Program-made: the position numbers and the translations under genes
Assembly: GCF_000745485.1 (NCBI RefSeq)
Contig: NZ_JQJK01000009.1
Location: 310,001-374,000 of the forward strand
Direction of reading: 5' to 3'
Source: Methanobacterium veterum
Lineage (GTDB): Archaea > Methanobacteriota > Methanobacteria > Methanobacteriales > Methanobacteriaceae
DNA length: 64,000 nucleotides
Notes under the pieces: model-generated
Databases searched by the model: none
Told to the model about the DNA's origin: nothing
Seen by the model: the letters and a program-made list of their open reading frames with translations, nothing else
In this document: one piece after another, positions 50,070-60,415 of the stretch
Layout of the letters: each line of letters begins with the position of its first letter
Position numbering within the stretch: position 1 is the stretch's first letter

Positions 50070-52514
50070 TCAGGAAGTTATTTCTACTTTATCTTTCTTT
50101 GCAGGAGGCACATACCCTTTTAGCAGTAATGAAAGGGTTAAAACAGATACTGAACTAAGTGCCATTGCAAGCCCTGCAAATTCTGGCCTGAATGTAATTC
50201 CAAAGAATGGGTAGAGCACACCTGCTGCAACAGGAATAAGCACTGTGTTGTATGCAAAGGCCCAGAACAAGTTCTCCTTTATCCTTCCCATCACTTTTTT
50301 ACTTAACTGAATACCAGCAAGTGCATCCATGATGTCGTTTTTTATAAGGACAATTTCACCGCTTTCTATGGCTACATCTGTGCCACTTCCTATAGCTATT
50401 CCGACATCAGACTGCGTTAGTGCAGGAGCATCGTTAATACCATCACCAACGAAGGCTACAACTTCACCAGCTTCTTGAAGCCTCTTAACCTCTTCAGATT
50501 TATCTTGAGGCAGTACTTCTGCAATTACATTTTCAATTCCAACCTGCTTTGCAATTGCGCCTGCTGTTTGTTTGTTGTCTCCCGTTATCATGACCACTTT
50601 AAGGCCCATTTCTTTGAGCTTTCCAATTGCATCTTTGGTGGTTTCTTTTAATGTATCAGCTATAGCGATTACTCCGGATAATGAGTTATCTGCAGCAACT
50701 AAAACCGCGGTTTTGCCTTCATTTTCAAATTTAGATAGTTTTTCTTCAGTTCCGTTTGATATTATAATATTCTTATCTTTAAACAAGGCTCTATTTCCTA
50801 TTATAATCTCTTTACCTTCTACCACTGCTTTTACTCCTTTTCCTCCAAAGGTATCGAAATTCTGGCTTGTTTCTATTTCTATATTTTTTTCCAGTGCTTT
50901 TTTAACCACTGCTTCTGCAAGGGGGTGCTGTGAATTTTTTTCAACACTGGCGGCGAGTTTTAATAATTCTCTGTTATCAGTTCCAATTGAGGCTATATCT
51001 GTAACCTCAGGCTTGCCTTTGGTAAGTGTGCCTGTTTTATCAAATACTATGGTGGTAAGCTTTTCAGATATCTCGAGGGCTTCCCCATTTTTAATCAAGA
51101 TCCCAAGCTCTGCTCCTCGTCCAATACCTACAGTTATGGCGGTGGGTGATGCAAGCCCAAGTGCACATGGACATGCTACAACAAGAATGGAGATCAGCAC
51201 AGTAAGTGCGAAAAGAAGGGTAGCTCCTGATAAGAAGTACCAGAATAAAAATGCTGCAATTGCTATAGTTAAAACAGTTGGGATGAAATAACTTACAGCT
51301 TTATCTGCAATTCTTTGAACAGGCGGCCTTGATCCCTGAGCATTTTCTACAAGTTTTATAATCTGGGATAATACTGTATCTTTCCCTATTTTTAGAGCTT
51401 TGAACCTTAATATTCCGTTCTGGTTAATGGTACCTCCAACAACAGATTTCCCTGCGTTTTTAAACGCAGGAATTGGCTCTCCAGTAATTGCAGATTCATC
51501 TACATAACTTTCACCGCTTACAACTTCTCCATCTGCAGGGATCTTTTCACCAGGCTTAACAACTACTGTATCACCCATTTGAACATCTTCAATGGGAATT
51601 TCCATTTCATTACCGCTGCGAATTACAGTGGCAGTTTTTGCCTGCAGTCCGATTAATTTTTTTATGGCAGTTGATGTCTGTCCTTTTGCTCTAGCTTCTA
51701 AATACCTTCCTAAAGCTAAGAATGCAGCCAGCATAAGTGCAGTTTCATAAAATAAAAATTGTTGAGTTAATATAATATTAAAAGTGCCTAGGAGGCTTGA
51801 TCCATAAGCTACTCCAATTCCCATGGAATACATAACATCCATGTCAAGGTTCCTGTTTTTGAGGGAACGGAAGCCTGCTGTGAATATGGGGTAACTCACG
51901 TAGATAAATGGAAGAATGGAAACTATAAGCATGAAATAAGGCATTGGGATTGGAAGGGGAATATCTAGATACATTAAAGCCATTAAAGGGATTGAAAATC
52001 CAAAACCAACAATTATCCGATTTCTTTTATCTTTAAGGTCTTTAGCTCTTACTTCTTCTTCAAGTTCTTCTGTTTTTTCTCCTTCAATGCCAAGATATTG
52101 GTATCCAAGATCTTCAATTGTATTTTTCATATCTTTAACTGTTGTAATTTCAGAATTATAAGTAACATAAGCTTTTTCAGAGGTTAAATTGACATTAACA
52201 TCACTGATCCCATCAAGTTTTCCAAGAGCTTCTTCTATGGCTTTTACGCACATTACGCAGCTCATTCCTCCAATTTTTAGAATAACGTGTTCATTTGCCA
52301 CTCCATAACCCGCATCTTCTATGGCATTCTCCAGTTCAGCGAGCTTCAACTTTTCAGGATCATATTCAACAGTGGCTTTTTCAGTTCCAATGTTTACTTG
52401 GGCTTCTTCAACTCCTTCAAGGTTCTTTAGAGACTTTTCAACGTTTAAAGCGCATGAAGCGCAGTGCATTCCTGAAACTTTAATCTCTGCTTTCTTTTTG
52501 GATTGTTCTGCCAT
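50070..52514 (-). CDS. copA: Copper-exporting P1B ATPase CopA
   Basis: 814 aa. Two N-terminal heavy-metal domains, with GMHCASC (near residue 16) and GMSCVMC (near 84); actuator with GEPIPA near 340; CPC in [23 protein letters not shown]; the HP motif [24 protein letters not shown]. The CPC motif marks a P1B-1 Cu+ exporter. GAGGT is 5 bases before the ATG. With CopZ and an HxlR-type regulator upstream, it forms the copper defence of this cell. Confidence 0.95.
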   Translation of the reverse strand: MAEQSKKKAEIKVSGMHCASCALNVEKSLKNLEGVEEAQVNIGTEKATVEYDPEKLKLAELENAIEDAGYGVANEHVILKIGGMSCVMCVKAIEEALGKLDGISDVNVNLTSEKAYVTYNSEITTVKDMKNTIEDLGYQYLGIEGEKTEELEEEVRAKDLKDKRNRIIVGFGFSIPLMALMYLDIPLPIPMPYFMLIVSILPFIYVSYPIFTAGFRSLKNRNLDMDVMYSMGIGVAYGSSLLGTFNIILTQQFLFYETALMLAAFLALGRYLEARAKGQTSTAIKKLIGLQAKTATVIRSGNEMEIPIEDVQMGDTVVVKPGEKIPADGEVVSGESYVDESAITGEPIPAFKNAGKSVVGGTINQNGILRFKALKIGKDTVLSQIIKLVENAQGSRPPVQRIADKAVSYFIPTVLTIAIAAFLFWYFLSGATLLFALTVLISILVVACPCALGLASPTAITVGIGRGAELGILIKNGEALEISEKLTTIVFDKTGTLTKGKPEVTDIASIGTDNRELLKLAASVEKNSQHPLAEAVVKKALEKNIEIETSQNFDTFGGKGVKAVVEGKEIIIGNRALFKDKNIIISNGTEEKLSKFENEGKTAVLVAADNSLSGVIAIADTLKETTKDAIGKLKEMGLKVVMITGDNKQTAGAIAKQVGIENVIAEVLPQDKSEEVKRLQEAGEVVAFVGDGINDAPALTQSDVGIAIGSGTDVAIESGEIVLIKNDIMDALAGIQLSKKVMGRIKENLFWAFAYNTVLIPVAAGVLYPFFGITFRPEFAGLAMALSSVSVLTLSLLLKGYVPPAKKDKVEITS

Positions 52515-52755
52515 TTGTTTACCTCTTAATCATGATTATGCTATTTAAATTTTGTTTTTCTTAATTAATAATTTTTTCTAATATTTTTAATTAATAATGA
52601 TTTAAATAAAGAAAAAAAGTCCAAAATAAAATAATAAGGGGTATGAGTAATGCTTTGGCGATACAAATCTTAAATTTGCTAATTAAGGTTTTATCAAAGC
52701 TTTTTTTTTAATTCTTAACTCATTAAAATTTATTATATCTTCTAAGTTTCAGTGA

Positions 52756-52974
52756 TTAATTAATCACGTCGTAGCCTGCTTCTTTTACAGCTTCTTCTAG
52801 CTTTGAAGGTTCCACTTTTTTAGGATTGTATTTAACGGTGGCTTTCCCTGATTCTAGATCTATTTTAACTTCTTTGACTCCATCTACATTTTTTAAAGAT
52901 TTTTCAACGCGTGCTACGCAGTGGGCACAACTCATTCCTGAAATTTTAATTTCTGCTTTTGTTGAATCAAACAC
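52756..52974 (-). CDS. copZ: Copper chaperone CopZ-like (HMA domain)
   Basis: 72 aa single HMA domain: EIKISGMSCAHCVARVEKSL, then KATVKYNPKKVEPSKLEEAV. The CxxC pair binds Cu+ and hands it to the HMA domains of CopA. The start is GTG at 52974 with AAGGAGG 9-10 bases before it. It is divergent from the HxlR regulator; the 60-bp repeats lie between them. Confidence 0.93.
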   Translation of the reverse strand: MFDSTKAEIKISGMSCAHCVARVEKSLKNVDGVKEVKIDLESGKATVKYNPKKVEPSKLEEAVKEAGYDVIN

Positions 52975-53120
52975 TATTTAATTCCTCCTTAATTCTTATT
53001 ATTTGATTTTTAGATACATTTGGTTAAACAATGATTATATAACTCTTTTAATTATTTTTAACTGAAATTTTTAATTAATTTATCTATAATATATGAATCC
53101 CACTAGTTGTATTTAAATTA

Positions 53121-53282
53121 GGTATAGACAAAATGGTTATATAGTACACTTTTGTATACCAACTATCAATAAATATACCATGGGGATATAAACAAAATAC
53201 ATGGATTATTTTTGTATACGGGCTATCAATAGAAGTACCATTGGAATATAAACAAAATACGTAGATTATTTTTGTATAAAGA
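53121..53282. repeat. 60-bp direct repeats, likely operator array
   Basis: TTTGTATA occurs at exactly 53151, 53211 and 53271. The unit CTATCAATA..ACCAT..ATATAAACAAAATAC..ATTATTTTTGTATA is present twice (about 53163-53222 and 53223-53282); the first unit is degenerate but keeps its second half. ACAAAA and TTTTTGT within each unit face each other. It sits between copZ and the HxlR gene, 25 bases before the latter. Confidence 0.75.
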
Positions 53283-53307
53283 TTTAATAAGTAACTGGTG
53301 TGATCTG

Positions 53308-53649
53308 ATGACTGAAAATAAAAAGTACTGCTGTCCAGTAGCTGCAGCAATAGATGAAATAGGTGGAAAATGGAAACCACTAATTTTATGGGCATTAAAG
53401 GATCAAACGTTAAGGTTCAGCGAAATTAACAGGGAATTACCTGCTATAACACAGCGCATGCTTACAAAACAGCTCCGGGAATTGGAAAGGGATGATTTAG
53501 TTAACAGAAAGGTCTATGCAGAAGTGCCTCCAAAAGTGGAATACTCGCTTACTGCAAAGGGTAAATCCGTTATACCTATTTTAAAATTACTCTGTGATTG
53601 GGGAGAAGAGTACTGTAAGTCTAAAATCTGTTTAAATGTATTAGAGTAG
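53308..53649 (+). CDS. HxlR-family transcription regulator
   Basis: 113 aa from ATG 53308, with GGTGTGAT just upstream. HxlR layout: [45 protein letters not shown] (helix-turn-helix), [13 protein letters not shown] (wing), then a C-terminal helix. Cys in KYCCPV and in CKSKIC near the end could sense oxidants, thiol-reactive compounds or metals. It lies right after three 60-bp repeats and divergent from copZ, so it probably controls itself and copZ. Confidence 0.92.
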   Translation: MTENKKYCCPVAAAIDEIGGKWKPLILWALKDQTLRFSEINRELPAITQRMLTKQLRELERDDLVNRKVYAEVPPKVEYSLTAKGKSVIPILKLLCDWGEEYCKSKICLNVLE

Positions 53650-53680
53650 GCTACATTCTATTATTTTTTAGTTTTAATCT

Positions 53681-53758
53681 ATAACTGTTATGGATATGTC
53701 TCATGTTATAACAATAGTTATGTATTTAAATCCGGTTCTCTATAATAACGATCGTTAT
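53681..53758. promoter_or_regulatory. Three ATAAC..GTTAT palindromes
   Basis: ATAACTGTTAT (53681), ATAACAATAGTTAT (53707) and ATAACGATCGTTAT (53745-53758). The last overlaps the TATA-like TTATATAAAT of the NifX-like gene, so binding there would block transcription. A fourth site is at 48138. Confidence 0.5.
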
Positions 53759-53858
53759 ATAAATTAAAAATTTAACATCACAATTTAATGAGATATCGAT
53801 CCTTGATTTGGCTTAATTTAACTAAATCAGCCATTGAATTTAAAAAGAGATGATATAC

Positions 53859-54236
53859 ATGTCACTAAAAGTTGCAATTGCAAGCAGTAATGGGAAATCT
53901 ATAGACATGTATTTTGGCCAGGCCCCAAACTTCCTTATATTTGAAATTAAAAAAAATGGAGATTCTGAATTTATTGGAATGCGTAAAAATATTCCACCTT
54001 CAGATGATCCAAACTTGTTAGAAAATCATGATAAAGCACTTGCAAAGAGTGTTGATTTAATCTCAGATTGTGATGTAGTACTTGCAAGCCAAGTTGGTCC
54101 TTCTGCATCCAAAGCCCTTTTATCGTGCAGTGTACAACCATATTCTATCCAGGGGCTCCTGATTGAGAAAGCTTTAAAGAAATTAGCTTCTTCAAAGCTA
54201 GTTTTTAAGCCAGTACCAAGACCTATAATCCATTAA
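53859..54236 (+). CDS. NifX/NifB-type (DiNase) iron-cluster-related protein
   Basis: 125 aa from ATG 53859 after GAGATGAT. Single dinitrogenase iron-molybdenum cofactor domain: LKVAIASSNGKSIDMYFGQAPNFLIFEI, CDVVLASQVGPSASKALLS. Members carry Fe-S or FeMo precursors; in non-nitrogen-fixing settings they often sit next to Mrp/NBP35 ATPases, as here (54490). Role: likely Fe-S cluster carriage or assembly. The palindromes upstream suggest a regulated gene. Confidence 0.85.
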   Translation: MSLKVAIASSNGKSIDMYFGQAPNFLIFEIKKNGDSEFIGMRKNIPPSDDPNLLENHDKALAKSVDLISDCDVVLASQVGPSASKALLSCSVQPYSIQGLLIEKALKKLASSKLVFKPVPRPIIH

Positions 54237-54489
54237 ACGTTAAAATTGCATTGAAAAGAATAAGAAAGCGATATTTAGAAAAGATGATGTAATTAACGGA
54301 TTGAAAAGCTGTATTCAGCACTTAAAGCCAAAATTATAAATAATTTTGAAGAGATAATATTACTTGATATCTACAAAATTTTTAAAAAAATCTAAAAAAT
54401 AGCATCATTTTTTTAGAATTTAATTTTTAATTTCTATTTAACAATATATGTATTTTGTATCGTGTTTAATGAACTTTGGGGGATTAATA

Positions 54490-55326
54490 ATGAGCTCTGA
54501 AGAAGAAGAGCGTAAAAAAGCGGTAATGGAACAGGAAGTTGAAATTATAAAAAGGATGAGTAAGATCAAGCATAAAATTGCAGTAATGAGTGGAAAAGGA
54601 GGAGTGGGTAAATCCACGGTATCGGTAAACTTAGCTGCTGCCTTTGCCAAGAAAGGATATAAAACAGGTATTATGGACGCAGATGTACATGGGCCAAATG
54701 TTCCAAAGATGTTGGGAGTAGAAGGAAAAAATTTAGGTTACAGTGAAGAGGGTATAACACCTGTTGAAACCGAAGAAGGGATAAAGGTCATGTCTGTAGG
54801 ATTTTTTTTATCTTCACAGGATACTCCGGTTATATGGAGAGGTCCTGCAAAAACAGGGGCAATAAAACAATTTTTTGCAGAAGTTAACTGGGGTGATTTA
54901 GATGTTTTAATTATTGATAATCCTCCAGGCACTGGAGATGAGCCTTTAACTGTTTTACAGACTGTTCCATTAGATGGAGTCGTTTTAGTTACCACACCTC
55001 AATCTGTAGTTCAGGAAGATGTAACCAAGGGTGTTAATTTAGTTAAAAATCTAAATATTCCAATTATTGGAGTTATTGAGAATATGTCTGGTTTCATCTG
55101 CCCCCACTGTGAAAATGAAATTTTAATATTTGGTAAAGGTACGGGTGCTAAACTGGCTGAAGAAATGGACATTCCTTTCCTGGGGAGACTGCCTTTGGAT
55201 GTGGAAACAGCGTCTGCTTCGGATATTGGGACTCCTGTTGTAATTAAAGAGCCTGAATCAGAGATTTCAGTTAGAATATCAAAAATTGTGGATAAAATTG
55301 AGTCAAAAATTATTAGCAAGTCTTAA
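54490..55326 (+). CDS. Mrp/NBP35-type Fe-S carrier ATPase
   Basis: 278 aa from ATG 54490 after GGGGGATT. Deviant Walker [11 protein letters not shown] near residue 37, [13 protein letters not shown] near 65, [11 protein letters not shown] near 140 and CPHC near 205, the Cys pair that holds a bridging [4Fe-4S] cluster in the dimer. Delivers Fe-S clusters in archaea. It follows the NifX-like gene on the same strand after about 250 bases. Confidence 0.93.
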   Translation: MSSEEEERKKAVMEQEVEIIKRMSKIKHKIAVMSGKGGVGKSTVSVNLAAAFAKKGYKTGIMDADVHGPNVPKMLGVEGKNLGYSEEGITPVETEEGIKVMSVGFFLSSQDTPVIWRGPAKTGAIKQFFAEVNWGDLDVLIIDNPPGTGDEPLTVLQTVPLDGVVLVTTPQSVVQEDVTKGVNLVKNLNIPIIGVIENMSGFICPHCENEILIFGKGTGAKLAEEMDIPFLGRLPLDVETASASDIGTPVVIKEPESEISVRISKIVDKIESKIISKS

Positions 55327-55395
55327 TTTTAACTCCAATTCTTTTTTTGAAGAAATATAACCTTACTTAAACTGATTTTAAAAACTAGAGGTTTA

Positions 55396-55521
55396 ATTAT
55401 AGTGAATGATGTAACTTTTTAAACGCTCAATTTTAGAATTTAAATATATATTTAAACCATGGGCATATTAACAAAATTTCTTATAAAATTTAGTCAAAAA
55501 TATTTGGTCATTCACTATAAT
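55396..55521. repeat. Perfect 14-bp inverted repeat, wide spacing
   Basis: ATTATAGTGAATGA (55396-55409) and TCATTCACTATAAT (55508-55521) are exact inverse copies 98 bases apart, with an A/T-rich middle holding a TATA-like ATATATTTAAA. It lies between the Mrp gene and a small membrane gene. Could be twin operators or the ends of a small lost element. Confidence 0.5.
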
Positions 55522-55620
55522 AACAAATATGGGTTCATGCAATTCTGGCAAGCAGTTATAAGTAATAATGGCCTATAATAGAATAATAAAATTCATTATG
55601 TCATGTTCCGGGTGAAACGC

Positions 55621-55881
55621 ATGAGGAAGATTGTAAAATTAGCCATTGTTGGAATTATTATGGCATTATTTGTATTGTTTTTAGCTTTTTTTGCTATATA
55701 TGAAGATAATCTTGTAGGGCGAGGGCAGTATCAAAATGTTTCAGATGCAACGGGCAATATTGAACTCCCCCTTATTGAAAAAGGAATTCAAAATCTCGAT
55801 GCTGTAAATATGGCAAGTATTATGTTAGCTAAGGGGAGCATGCTGAAATTAGCAGGATATAACCAATTTTTTAGAACTTAA
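55621..55881 (+). CDS. Small single-helix membrane protein
   Basis: 86 aa from ATG 55621, with GGGTGA 5 bases upstream. One long hydrophobic helix (residues 8-30) then a soluble tail with ELPLIEKGIQNLDAVNM. No family recognised. Its stop overlaps by 4 bases the stop of the convergent riboflavin kinase gene. Confidence 0.6.
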   Translation: MRKIVKLAIVGIIMALFVLFLAFFAIYEDNLVGRGQYQNVSDATGNIELPLIEKGIQNLDAVNMASIMLAKGSMLKLAGYNQFFRT

Positions 55882-56258
55882 TCTGGAATATTTATAGTTA
55901 CGGAACTTCCATCGCTAATATGGAACCTTTCTTTAAGATTTTGGGGAGCTATAAACTCAACAACATCTTTTGAATGATGAGTTTTTTCTGGAAAAATTAC
56001 TGCTCCTTCAACTTCATCATTTAGAGTTGCTTTTTTAAATTTAACATCACCAAAAGTTTTTTCACCTTTTATTTCGGGAATATCACTTTCTAAAAGTTTT
56101 TCAACCTTTTGTGAATCATTATCTTCAACATGAACATTTAAAGTACCAACGAATGGCCTGAAATGAAGTTTATCTTCAAATTGATCCCTGTAAATTGATT
56201 GCGACATAAAATATGCGCCTTTTTTTGTTCCTGAAACTACAATACCTTTAATTTTCAT
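55878..56258 (-). CDS. ribK: CTP-dependent riboflavin kinase (DUF120)
   Basis: 126 aa. Phosphorylates riboflavin to FMN with CTP. Starts MKIKGIVVSGTKKGAYFMS, followed by FRPFVGTLNVHV and GAVIFPEKTHH, and IAPQNLKERF near the end, which are the DUF120/RibK motifs for CTP and flavin. Stand-alone catalytic form without an HTH domain. GTGATT precedes the ATG. Confidence 0.92.
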   Translation of the reverse strand: MKIKGIVVSGTKKGAYFMSQSIYRDQFEDKLHFRPFVGTLNVHVEDNDSQKVEKLLESDIPEIKGEKTFGDVKFKKATLNDEVEGAVIFPEKTHHSKDVVEFIAPQNLKERFHISDGSSVTINIPD

Positions 56259-56344
56259 TTAAATCACGTTTTTACATTATAATATCAATAATTTTTAAAA
56301 TAGATCCGCAGTTTATTTTCAAATAAAAAAATAAATTAGGTAAG

Positions 56345-56596
56345 TTATCTTGATCTGGATTCCATTTGCCTGTCGGCTGATCCATCTTTGCAGTGGTAAA
56401 CAGTTGAGAAATCAAAATCTGATGAAACTGTACAGTCCTGGCAGTTACACCCTTGTTCATTTTCAAAACATCTTATTTCATCACCTGCGGAGCAAAATAC
56501 TCCTAATTTTCCGCTCTGCATGCATTCATTATATGTGGGGCATGCATTACAGATGCACTTTATCATTGTTTCTTCATTTTTTGGGACTTTTGCCAT
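56345..56596 (-). CDS. Cys-rich DUF2769-like protein
   Basis: 83 aa with ten Cys: CICNACPTYNEC in the first third, then GVFCSAGDEIRC and GCNCQDCTV. This layout fits the DUF2769 family of archaeal Cys-rich proteins, likely metal or cluster binding. A perfect GAGGTGAT lies 5 bases before the ATG. Located among copper and Fe-S genes; exact role unknown. Confidence 0.8.
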   Translation of the reverse strand: MAKVPKNEETMIKCICNACPTYNECMQSGKLGVFCSAGDEIRCFENEQGCNCQDCTVSSDFDFSTVYHCKDGSADRQMESRSR

Positions 56597-56723
56597 ATTA
56601 TCACCTCATTTATATGGTTTGAAATTCTAATTTGAGATTTCATCTACATCATTACTCATTATGTAATATTAAATTTATAAAATTTATTACATAAAGTTTA
56701 TTAGTTATTCTGCACGTGAAAAA

Positions 56724-56882
56724 TCAGTATCCATGCATCATACCATGACCTGTATTGTTGCCATAGTAACCGTGATGGCCTCCCATATAAGGTGTGTACA
56801 TCCATATCCATGCAAAGATGGCTACTATGATTACTATGGCAATAATTAGCACTATTAACACAATTGCGGTGTTTCTATCCAT
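56724..56882 (-). CDS. Small membrane protein with His/Met tail
   Basis: 52 aa from ATG 56882. One membrane helix (IVLIVLIIAIVIIVAIF) followed by a tail GGHHGYYGNNTGHGMMHGY, rich in His, Met and Tyr, which would bind copper or another soft metal outside the membrane. It lies 41 bases downstream of the broken CopB-type ATPase gene. No family is recognised. Confidence 0.6.
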   Translation of the reverse strand: MDRNTAIVLIVLIIAIVIIVAIFAWIWMYTPYMGGHHGYYGNNTGHGMMHGY

Positions 56883-56923
56883 AGAATCACATTCAACTTT
56901 TATATGTCCCAAAATTTTTCAAT

Positions 56924-58984
56924 TTACTTCTCTATTTTCAAGAATCTTGAGTTAAAAGCTACAATTATGGTACTTACTGACATTAATATGGCCCCTGCTG
57001 CAGGGGTTAATATAATTCCATATGCAAAAAGAATGCCTGCAGCGATTGGAATTGCAAAAACATTGTATCCAGTTCCCCATAGTAGATTTTCGATCATTTT
57101 GCGATATGTAGATTTTGCAAGCTTAACTACATAAACAACATCAAGAGGATTACTCCTTACCAAAACAACATCACCTGCTTCAATAGCAACATCAGTCCCT
57201 GCACCAATTGCAATTCCCACATCTGCCTGTGCAAGTGCAGGAGCGTCGTTAATACCATCCCCAGTCATAGCAACAATTAATCCTTCAGATTGGATTTTTC
57301 GAACTCTTTGGGCTTTTTCCTGGGGTAAAACCTCTGCATAATATTTATCAAGGCTAATTTCCTTTGCTACCCACTCTGCAACCTCTTTTCTATCTCCTGT
57401 AATCATTATACATTGAATACCCATATCCTTGAGTTTTTGTACGGCTTCTTTGGACTCTTCTCTTATAATATCTGCAAGTGCAATTGCTCCTTTAAGCTTG
57501 CCCTCCATAATTACAAAAATAATAGTTTTTCCCTGCAAAAAGAGTTCATTCAAATTTTCATTTGAAATAGAGATGTTCTTTTCTTTTAAGTATCCTGGAC
57601 TAACCACTTCCACTTTTTTCCCAGCAATGATTCCCTGAACTCCTTTTCCAGGAATTGCTTTAAAATCTTCAACATTAAAAGTTTCCTTTGCAGATTCTAC
57701 AATTCCTTTTGCAATAGGGTGCTCAGAATATGATTCAAGTGAAGCTGCGTATTTTAAAATCTCATTTTCACTGTATTCACCCAAAGGAAGGATGTCAGTC
57801 ACGCCGAATTTCCCACGTGTAAGTGTACCTGTTTTATCAAATATTATGGCATTTATATCTCTTGATTTTTCAAAAGATGCGCGATTTCTTATTAAAAGTC
57901 CATTTTGTGCAGATAAAGCTGTTGAAACAGCAACAACGAGTGGAACTGCTAGTCCAAGTGCATGAGGACATGTAATTACCATTACAGTTACAGCCCTCTC
58001 CAGTGCAAACTCAGAGCCGAATGAAGTAAAGATAAACCAGACTAAAAATGTTAAAAATCCACCGCTAAGGGCAATTACGGTAAGTCCTGTTGCAAAACGG
58101 TCCGCTATATTTTGTGTACGTGATTTACTTTCTTGAGCTTCTTTAACAAGGTTTATAACCTGTGATAAAAATGAATCTTTTCCTGTTTTTTTAATTTCAA
58201 CTGTAATGGATCCATCTCCATTAACTGATCCACCAATCACTTCAGCATTAATATCTTTAAAAACCGGCTGTGATTCACCTGTAAGCATGGATTCATCAAC
58301 AGAAGTGTTTCCTTTAATAATTTCACCGTCTACAGGGACTTTTTCGCCGGGTTTAACAAGCACATGATCTCCAACCACTAATTCATCCAATGGAATATCC
58401 ATGGTACTTCCATCATCCATTAGTTTATGGGCACTTGATGGCATGAGCTTAACCAGTTTTTCAAGAGCTCTGGAAGCGCCCATCACAGATCTCATTTCCA
58501 ACCAGTGGCCTATAAGCATAATGTCAATTAATGTTGCAAGTTCCCAGAAAAATACTTCGCCCATGAGGCCGAAAACTACTGCACTGCTGTATAAATAAGC
58601 ACTGGTAATTGCAACGGAAATTAACGTATCCATTCCAGGAACTCGTAGTTTTAATTGATTGTAAAACCCTTAAAAAAATGGATAGCCGCCATAAAAATAA
58701 ACAATGGAAGATAAAATAAATAAGATATATGAATCTCCTGGAAATCTAATTGATGCTCCAAGTCCAATTAATTCCTGAATTGTAGGGGATAAAATGAGTA
58801 TGGGTACAGTTAAAATTAATGATATCCAGAATCTTCTTTTTAAATCTTTGAGCATACCGGTATGAACATGTTCACCATGTACGCGGTGTTCTTCTTCCAT
58901 TTGCTGGCCACAAACAATGCACTTACCCTTTTCACCATGTTTTTCATGATGCATATGTTCATGGTTAGAATCATCATGATTAAT
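56924..58984 (-). pseudogene. copB: CopB-type P1B ATPase split by in-frame TAA
   Basis: Two pieces in the same frame: residues to GGYPFF, then TAA (58670-58672), then GFYNQLKLRVPGMDTL and onward. Intact relatives have Lys at the stop position, so one base change would explain it. Motifs are otherwise complete: His-rich start (NHDDSNHEHMHHEKHG), GESQPV, CPH in ITCPHALGLAVP (P1B-3, copper/silver type), [29 protein letters not shown]. The start seems to be ATT at 58984, 8 bases after GGAGG; a longer reading from 59074 would begin before the likely transcript start. A restart at 58633 would lack helices 1-2. Confidence 0.75.
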
Positions 58985-59183
58985 TTTAACTCCTCCACAG
59001 ATGTCATGAATTAGTATAATATAATATGTAGATTTAGTATTATAACGGTTTTGTAGAATATCCTGCGGATTCATTTAAAAAAGAGGAATTTTAATTTTTT
59101 TTAAATTAAAAATAAAAAATAGATGAATTAGGGTGTTGCTTCCCTAAAACTTGATTTAAATAACAATTTAAACCTTATTTGAT

Positions 59184-59957
59184 TTATTCATACTCTTTTG
59201 CAAGGTTACTTTGATACAGGTTGTGGTAATATGATTTGGTGCTTGAATTGACTTCAGTATAGTTTTCGTTGAGTAAACCGTGATTGTAGTAGTATTGTAA
59301 CTGAGAAGCGTGTCCTAGTTCAAAGTTTCTATATGGGTTGTTGAAGTATGGGTCGAGCATTCCTGAAATCATGTAGACATAGGCAGGGATTATTCCGTAT
59401 GTTTTTGTCAGTATCTGGAAGTATAATGGGAATCCATCTCCGGGTTCTAGAACAGGGTTACCAATTCTGGCATTTCCATGATAAGCCATTGGAATTGGCC
59501 CTTCCTGGCCGTGTTCTTCGGCAAGTTCGTTGACATGGGCCATCATCTCGTCATAAGTGCTGTAAACATGACCGTCAGACATGTACTTATATCTGCCGTC
59601 TGGAACACCAAATAAAGCTACTTTAAGCGAGTCTAAAAAGTCAATATGATTTAAACTTACTGAACCCGCACCTTTAGTGTCAATATATGCTACTTCAATT
59701 ATGTAAATATCCCCTTCCTGGTAACTACGATAATTGGAACCTCCATACATGTGTACAATTAAACCTACTTTAGAACCGGTTTTATTAACCTGCTGTGCAA
59801 AAAGCTCAGAGTGGGGGTGTCCTGGATAAAAGTCAGGGTTAGATAATTTAACGAATGAAAGTCTTCCTAAAGGCTCAATAGGGCCGTTTGAAACTGTAAC
59901 GTAAGAGTAACCTATAATGAGGGCTAAAATAGCCAGTGCAATTAACCACCATTTCAT
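59184..59957 (-). CDS. Membrane-anchored hypothetical protein
   Basis: 257 aa. One N-terminal helix ([18 protein letters not shown]) anchors an outer domain with [11 protein letters not shown], a His-containing PGHPHSE and [10 protein letters not shown]. No family recognised. GGAG lies 7 bases before the ATG. The domain is rich in Tyr, Asn and Gly, and may be a surface or wall-linked protein. Confidence 0.65.
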   Translation of the reverse strand: MKWWLIALAILALIIGYSYVTVSNGPIEPLGRLSFVKLSNPDFYPGHPHSELFAQQVNKTGSKVGLIVHMYGGSNYRSYQEGDIYIIEVAYIDTKGAGSVSLNHIDFLDSLKVALFGVPDGRYKYMSDGHVYSTYDEMMAHVNELAEEHGQEGPIPMAYHGNARIGNPVLEPGDGFPLYFQILTKTYGIIPAYVYMISGMLDPYFNNPYRNFELGHASQLQYYYNHGLLNENYTEVNSSTKSYYHNLYQSNLAKEYE

Positions 59958-60415
59958 TTTTTTTCTCCAGTAAAATTAACAAGTGTTATCTAGTTTTTTA
60001 ATTAAGATCTCCCTTTTAAATAAATTTTCATATGCATGATTTTTATCTTATAAATTTTATCTTAATTATGAATTTAAGTAATTAAATTTGGATTTTACAT
60101 TTATAAATGTTTCTAATTTTCATAATTAACCAGTTAAATTTCATAATGAGCATAAATTTAGAAATAGGCTTGTTAATTTAAACAGCCATTACTTTCAAAA
60201 AGAATATGTCTAAAAGGGGATAATTTAATTGGACGTATAATATGAAGATATATTATATTTATAAAATTTAACTTAGAGATCTTGGAAAGTATAATATGAA
60301 ATATTATCTTTAAAATGGTTACTTTATCAAAATCAGTTTAATAAAGCATCTAAAAATATAATTGTATAAATAATATAGTGAAATAATTAAGACATTTTAA
60401 AATATACATTAAATA
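59958..60415. other. Intergenic, no gene seen
   Basis: 458 bases of A/T-rich DNA upstream of the anchored protein and downstream of the amidohydrolase. No ORF, tRNA or clear fold found. Confidence 0.45.

Noticed and set aside
53084..53395. Minus-strand ORF with repeated peptide units upstream of the HxlR gene
   Set aside because: It is the translation of the 60-bp DNA repeats and overlaps the HxlR coding start; no ribosome site.
58670..58672. Recoded stop (pyrrolysine)
   Set aside because: Pyrrolysine uses TAG; this is TAA, and no related machinery is seen.
58625..58680. Frameshift in the CopB-type ATPase
   Set aside because: Both halves are in the same frame; the break is a single in-frame TAA.
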